Positions 4,186-5,890 of a stretch of 5,890 bases of DNA are shown here, in pieces (the first letter of the stretch is position 1; every line of letters begins with the position of its first letter). The DNA comes from Wenzhouxiangella sp. (lineage in GTDB: Bacteria; Pseudomonadota; Gammaproteobacteria; Xanthomonadales; Wenzhouxiangellaceae): contig JAASTB010000149.1 in the NCBI GenBank assembly GCA_021767625.1, positions 1 through 5,890 on the forward strand, given 5' to 3'. A model generated the notes under the pieces. The model saw only the letters and a list, made by a program, of their open reading frames with translations, did no database searches and was not told the DNA's origin. Position numbers and translations under genes: made by a program.

Positions 4186-5392
4186 GACCGACGTCCCACA
4201 TCGGAAGAAAGACGCCCAGCGCCAGCACCAGCACCAGAATGGCCAGGAAGATCAGCAGGATGGGCTCGATGTAGGCGCTAAGATTGTTCAGGTCGTAGTC
4301 GACCTCGCGCTCGTAGTATTCCGCGGTTTCGGTGAGCATGCTGTCGACGTCGCCGGTCTCTTCGCCGATGCCGAGCATCTGCAGGACCAGCGGCGAGAAC
4401 AGGCCGGTCGCCGCCGCCGTTCGTGAAAGCGACTCGCCGCGTTCGATGCCGGTGCGCATGTCGTTGACCGCCTGGCCGACGTACTCGTTCTCTACGGCGC
4501 GGGCGGTCAGCGTCAGCCCCTGGATGAGCGGCACGCCGGAGCGATACGTCATCGAGAAAGTGCGGGCGAAGCGCGCCATCGTCCCCTGGAACAGGATCTT
4601 GCCGACCACGGGGAAGCGGAGCTTGAGCCGGTCCCAGCGATAGCGCCCGTTCTCGGTGCGGATCCAGGCCCGGAAGCCAAGCAACGCCGCGCCGATCGCC
4701 AGCAGGATCACCCACCACCAGTCGGCCGTGAAGTTCGACGCGCCGATGATGATGCGCGTGGGCAGGGGCAGCTCGGCGTCGAAGCGGTCGAAGAATTCGG
4801 CGAAGGTGGGGATGACGAAGGTCATCAGGATGGCCACGGCGATGAACATGGCCGTGATCACCATGATGGGATAGCGCAGGGCCTGCTTGAGCTTGGCGCG
4901 GAAATCGCGTTCGAGCTCCAGGTAGTCGGTCAGCTGCGAGAAAGCCTGCTCGAGATTGCCCGAGCTCTCGCCCACGCGCACGATGCTGACGAACATGGTC
5001 GGGAAGACCTTCGGGTTCTGCGCCATGCCGCTGGCGAGGTCGCGGCCGGACTCCAGGGCGTCGACGACATCCTCGATGGCGTGGCGCAGTTGCGGGTTGC
5101 GGGTCGACTCGCCGACGTTGCGCAGGCCGTGGATGATCGGCACCCCGGCCTTGCTCAAGGTGTACATCTGGCGCGTGAACAGGATCAGGTCGTTGATGCC
5201 GGGCTTGTCCATGCCCAGGCGCTGGCTGAGGGAAACGCTCTCGGTTTCGACACTGGGCGCCGACTCGATTTCGATCGGCGTGATGTCGAGGCGCATCAGC
5301 TGCTGGGCGACGGCATCGGTCGATTCCGCTTCGACCCGGCCGTCGACCAGTTGCCCGCGGGCATTGCGTCCTCGCCACTGGAAAGCGCTCAT
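4169..5392 (-). CDS. mshG: MshG, type IV pilus inner-membrane platform protein (GspF/PilC family)
   Basis: The 407-residue length is the family norm. A short N-terminal segment (FQWRGRNARGQLVDGRVEA) is followed by two GspF repeats at about 68-196 and 273-395. Each has the family motif: LFTRQMYTLSKAGVP with GESSGNLE (141-148), and RFARTFSMTYRSGVP with GEETGDVD (343-350). Three membrane helices lie at about 175-198, 224-243 and 376-399. The protein is the core on which the assembly ATPase acts to extract pilins from the inner membrane. Its ATG overlaps the MshE stop by one base (TGATG), typical of coupled translation. MshG rather than PilC or GspF is inferred from the MSHA neighbours. Confidence 0.93.
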   Translation of the reverse strand: MSAFQWRGRNARGQLVDGRVEAESTDAVAQQLMRLDITPIEIESAPSVETESVSLSQRLGMDKPGINDLILFTRQMYTLSKAGVPIIHGLRNVGESTRNPQLRHAIEDVVDALESGRDLASGMAQNPKVFPTMFVSIVRVGESSGNLEQAFSQLTDYLELERDFRAKLKQALRYPIMVITAMFIAVAILMTFVIPTFAEFFDRFDAELPLPTRIIIGASNFTADWWWVILLAIGAALLGFRAWIRTENGRYRWDRLKLRFPVVGKILFQGTMARFARTFSMTYRSGVPLIQGLTLTARAVENEYVGQAVNDMRTGIERGESLSRTAAATGLFSPLVLQMLGIGEETGDVDSMLTETAEYYEREVDYDLNNLSAYIEPILLIFLAILVLVLALGVFLPMWDVGRAALG

Positions 5393-5890
5393 CAGGACGC
5401 CTCGTCACCGACCGTGATGCTGTCCATCCGGCTATCGAGCAACTCGTCGAGCCCGCCGGCCAGGCGGATGACTTCCTCCAGCGACGTGATGCCCTCGCGC
5501 GCGTAGTCCAGGGCGCAATCGAGCAGTGGGCGGTAGCCCTTGCGGTTGCGCGCCAGCGAGGAAAAGGCCGAGGTGTCCATGCGCCGCAGCGCGTCGGTGA
5601 GCTCGTCGTCCATTTCCAGCAGCTCGTAGACGCCGATGCGTCCGCGGTAGCCGGTGTTGGAACAATAGGCGCAGCCCCGGCCGGCGCGAAATCGGATGCC
5701 TTCCGCCGCTTCGTCGCCCAGGCGCGCGCGCACCCAGGCGAGCTGGCCGTGGTCGGGTTCGGTTTCCTCGCCGCAGGAATCGCAGACGCGCCGCACCAGG
5801 CGCTGGGCGATGACGCCGTCGAGCGCGGCGGCCACCATGAAGCCCTGGGCGCCCATGTCGACCAGGCGCATGACCGTGGCCGGCGCCGAA
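5392..5890 (-). CDS. mshE: MshE, pilus assembly ATPase (GspE/PilB family), C-terminal part only
   Basis: The frame is open through base 5890, so only the last 165 or so residues are present. It begins SAPATVMRLVDMGAQGFMVA, continues with IAQRLVRRVCDSC, and has the tetracysteine zinc site CDSC (near 5775-5786) plus CAYC (5662-5673), followed by GYRGRIGVYELL. This is the standard C2 part of GspE/PilB ATPases that power pilus extension. The nucleotide-binding Walker motifs and any c-di-GMP-binding N-terminal domain lie outside the window. The C-terminus ends with an acidic tail (DELLDSRMDSITVGDEAS). The stop overlaps the mshG start. Family assignment is certain, MshE by context. Confidence 0.9.
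   Translation of the reverse strand, partial: SAPATVMRLVDMGAQGFMVAAALDGVIAQRLVRRVCDSCGEETEPDHGQLAWVRARLGDEAAEGIRFRAGRGCAYCSNTGYRGRIGVYELLEMDDELTDALRRMDTSAFSSLARNRKGYRPLLDCALDYAREGITSLEEVIRLAGGLDELLDSRMDSITVGDEAS

Noticed and set aside
4278..5408. A 376-residue Arg- and Pro-rich frame on the minus strand
   Set aside because: It is the out-of-frame shadow of mshG; its composition is that of a shifted high-GC gene.

Overview
The window is almost entirely one strand (minus) of a mannose-sensitive-haemagglutinin-type (MSHA) type IV pilus locus. Dense GC-rich coding, ATGA/TGATG-type gene overlaps and an MshE-MshG-minor pilin-MshA-MshC/MshD-MshO gene set suggest a high-GC gammaproteobacterium. I cannot name the genus from sequence alone.

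Layout in transcription order (right to left): the C-terminal third of the assembly ATPase MshE (5890-5392, cut by the window edge); the inner-membrane platform MshG (5392-4169); a minor prepilin in the MshF/MshB position (4185-3595); a six-helix membrane diguanylate cyclase with a GGEEF domain (3598-2462); and a four-helix membrane protein of unknown function (2465-1923). All five overlap by 1 to 17 bases and look like one operon. A 259-base gap (1664-1922) follows. It carries a sigma-54-like -24/-12 element, a 5'-leader hairpin and a strong ribosome binding site for the major pilin gene mshA (1663-1274). A strong intrinsic terminator plus a second hairpin lies directly after mshA. Then come an MshD-like prepilin (1116-676), an MshC-like prepilin (674-222) and the N-terminus of an MshO-like prepilin that leaves the window at base 1.

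The genes fit together as a machine: MshE powers assembly on MshG, MshA is the main subunit, and the minor pilins prime or tip the fibre. The diguanylate cyclase sits inside the operon. This is notable because MshE-type ATPases are known c-di-GMP receptors in Vibrio, so local control of the pilus by its own cyclase is an attractive inference.

The most unusual structure is a roughly 195-base imperfect palindrome (36-230) between the MshC-like and MshO-like genes. It has almost no central spacer and swallows the end of one gene and the start of the next. Its arm differences are overwhelmingly of the kind that keep G-U pairs on the plus strand (12 against 2). It also has a symmetrical GACCGA/GACCGA internal loop. 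At the place where the MshO-like gene should start, the pilin-side arm has ATA, while the mirror arm still has ATG. This suggests an undescribed structured RNA, mobile palindrome or switch that has changed the pilin start.
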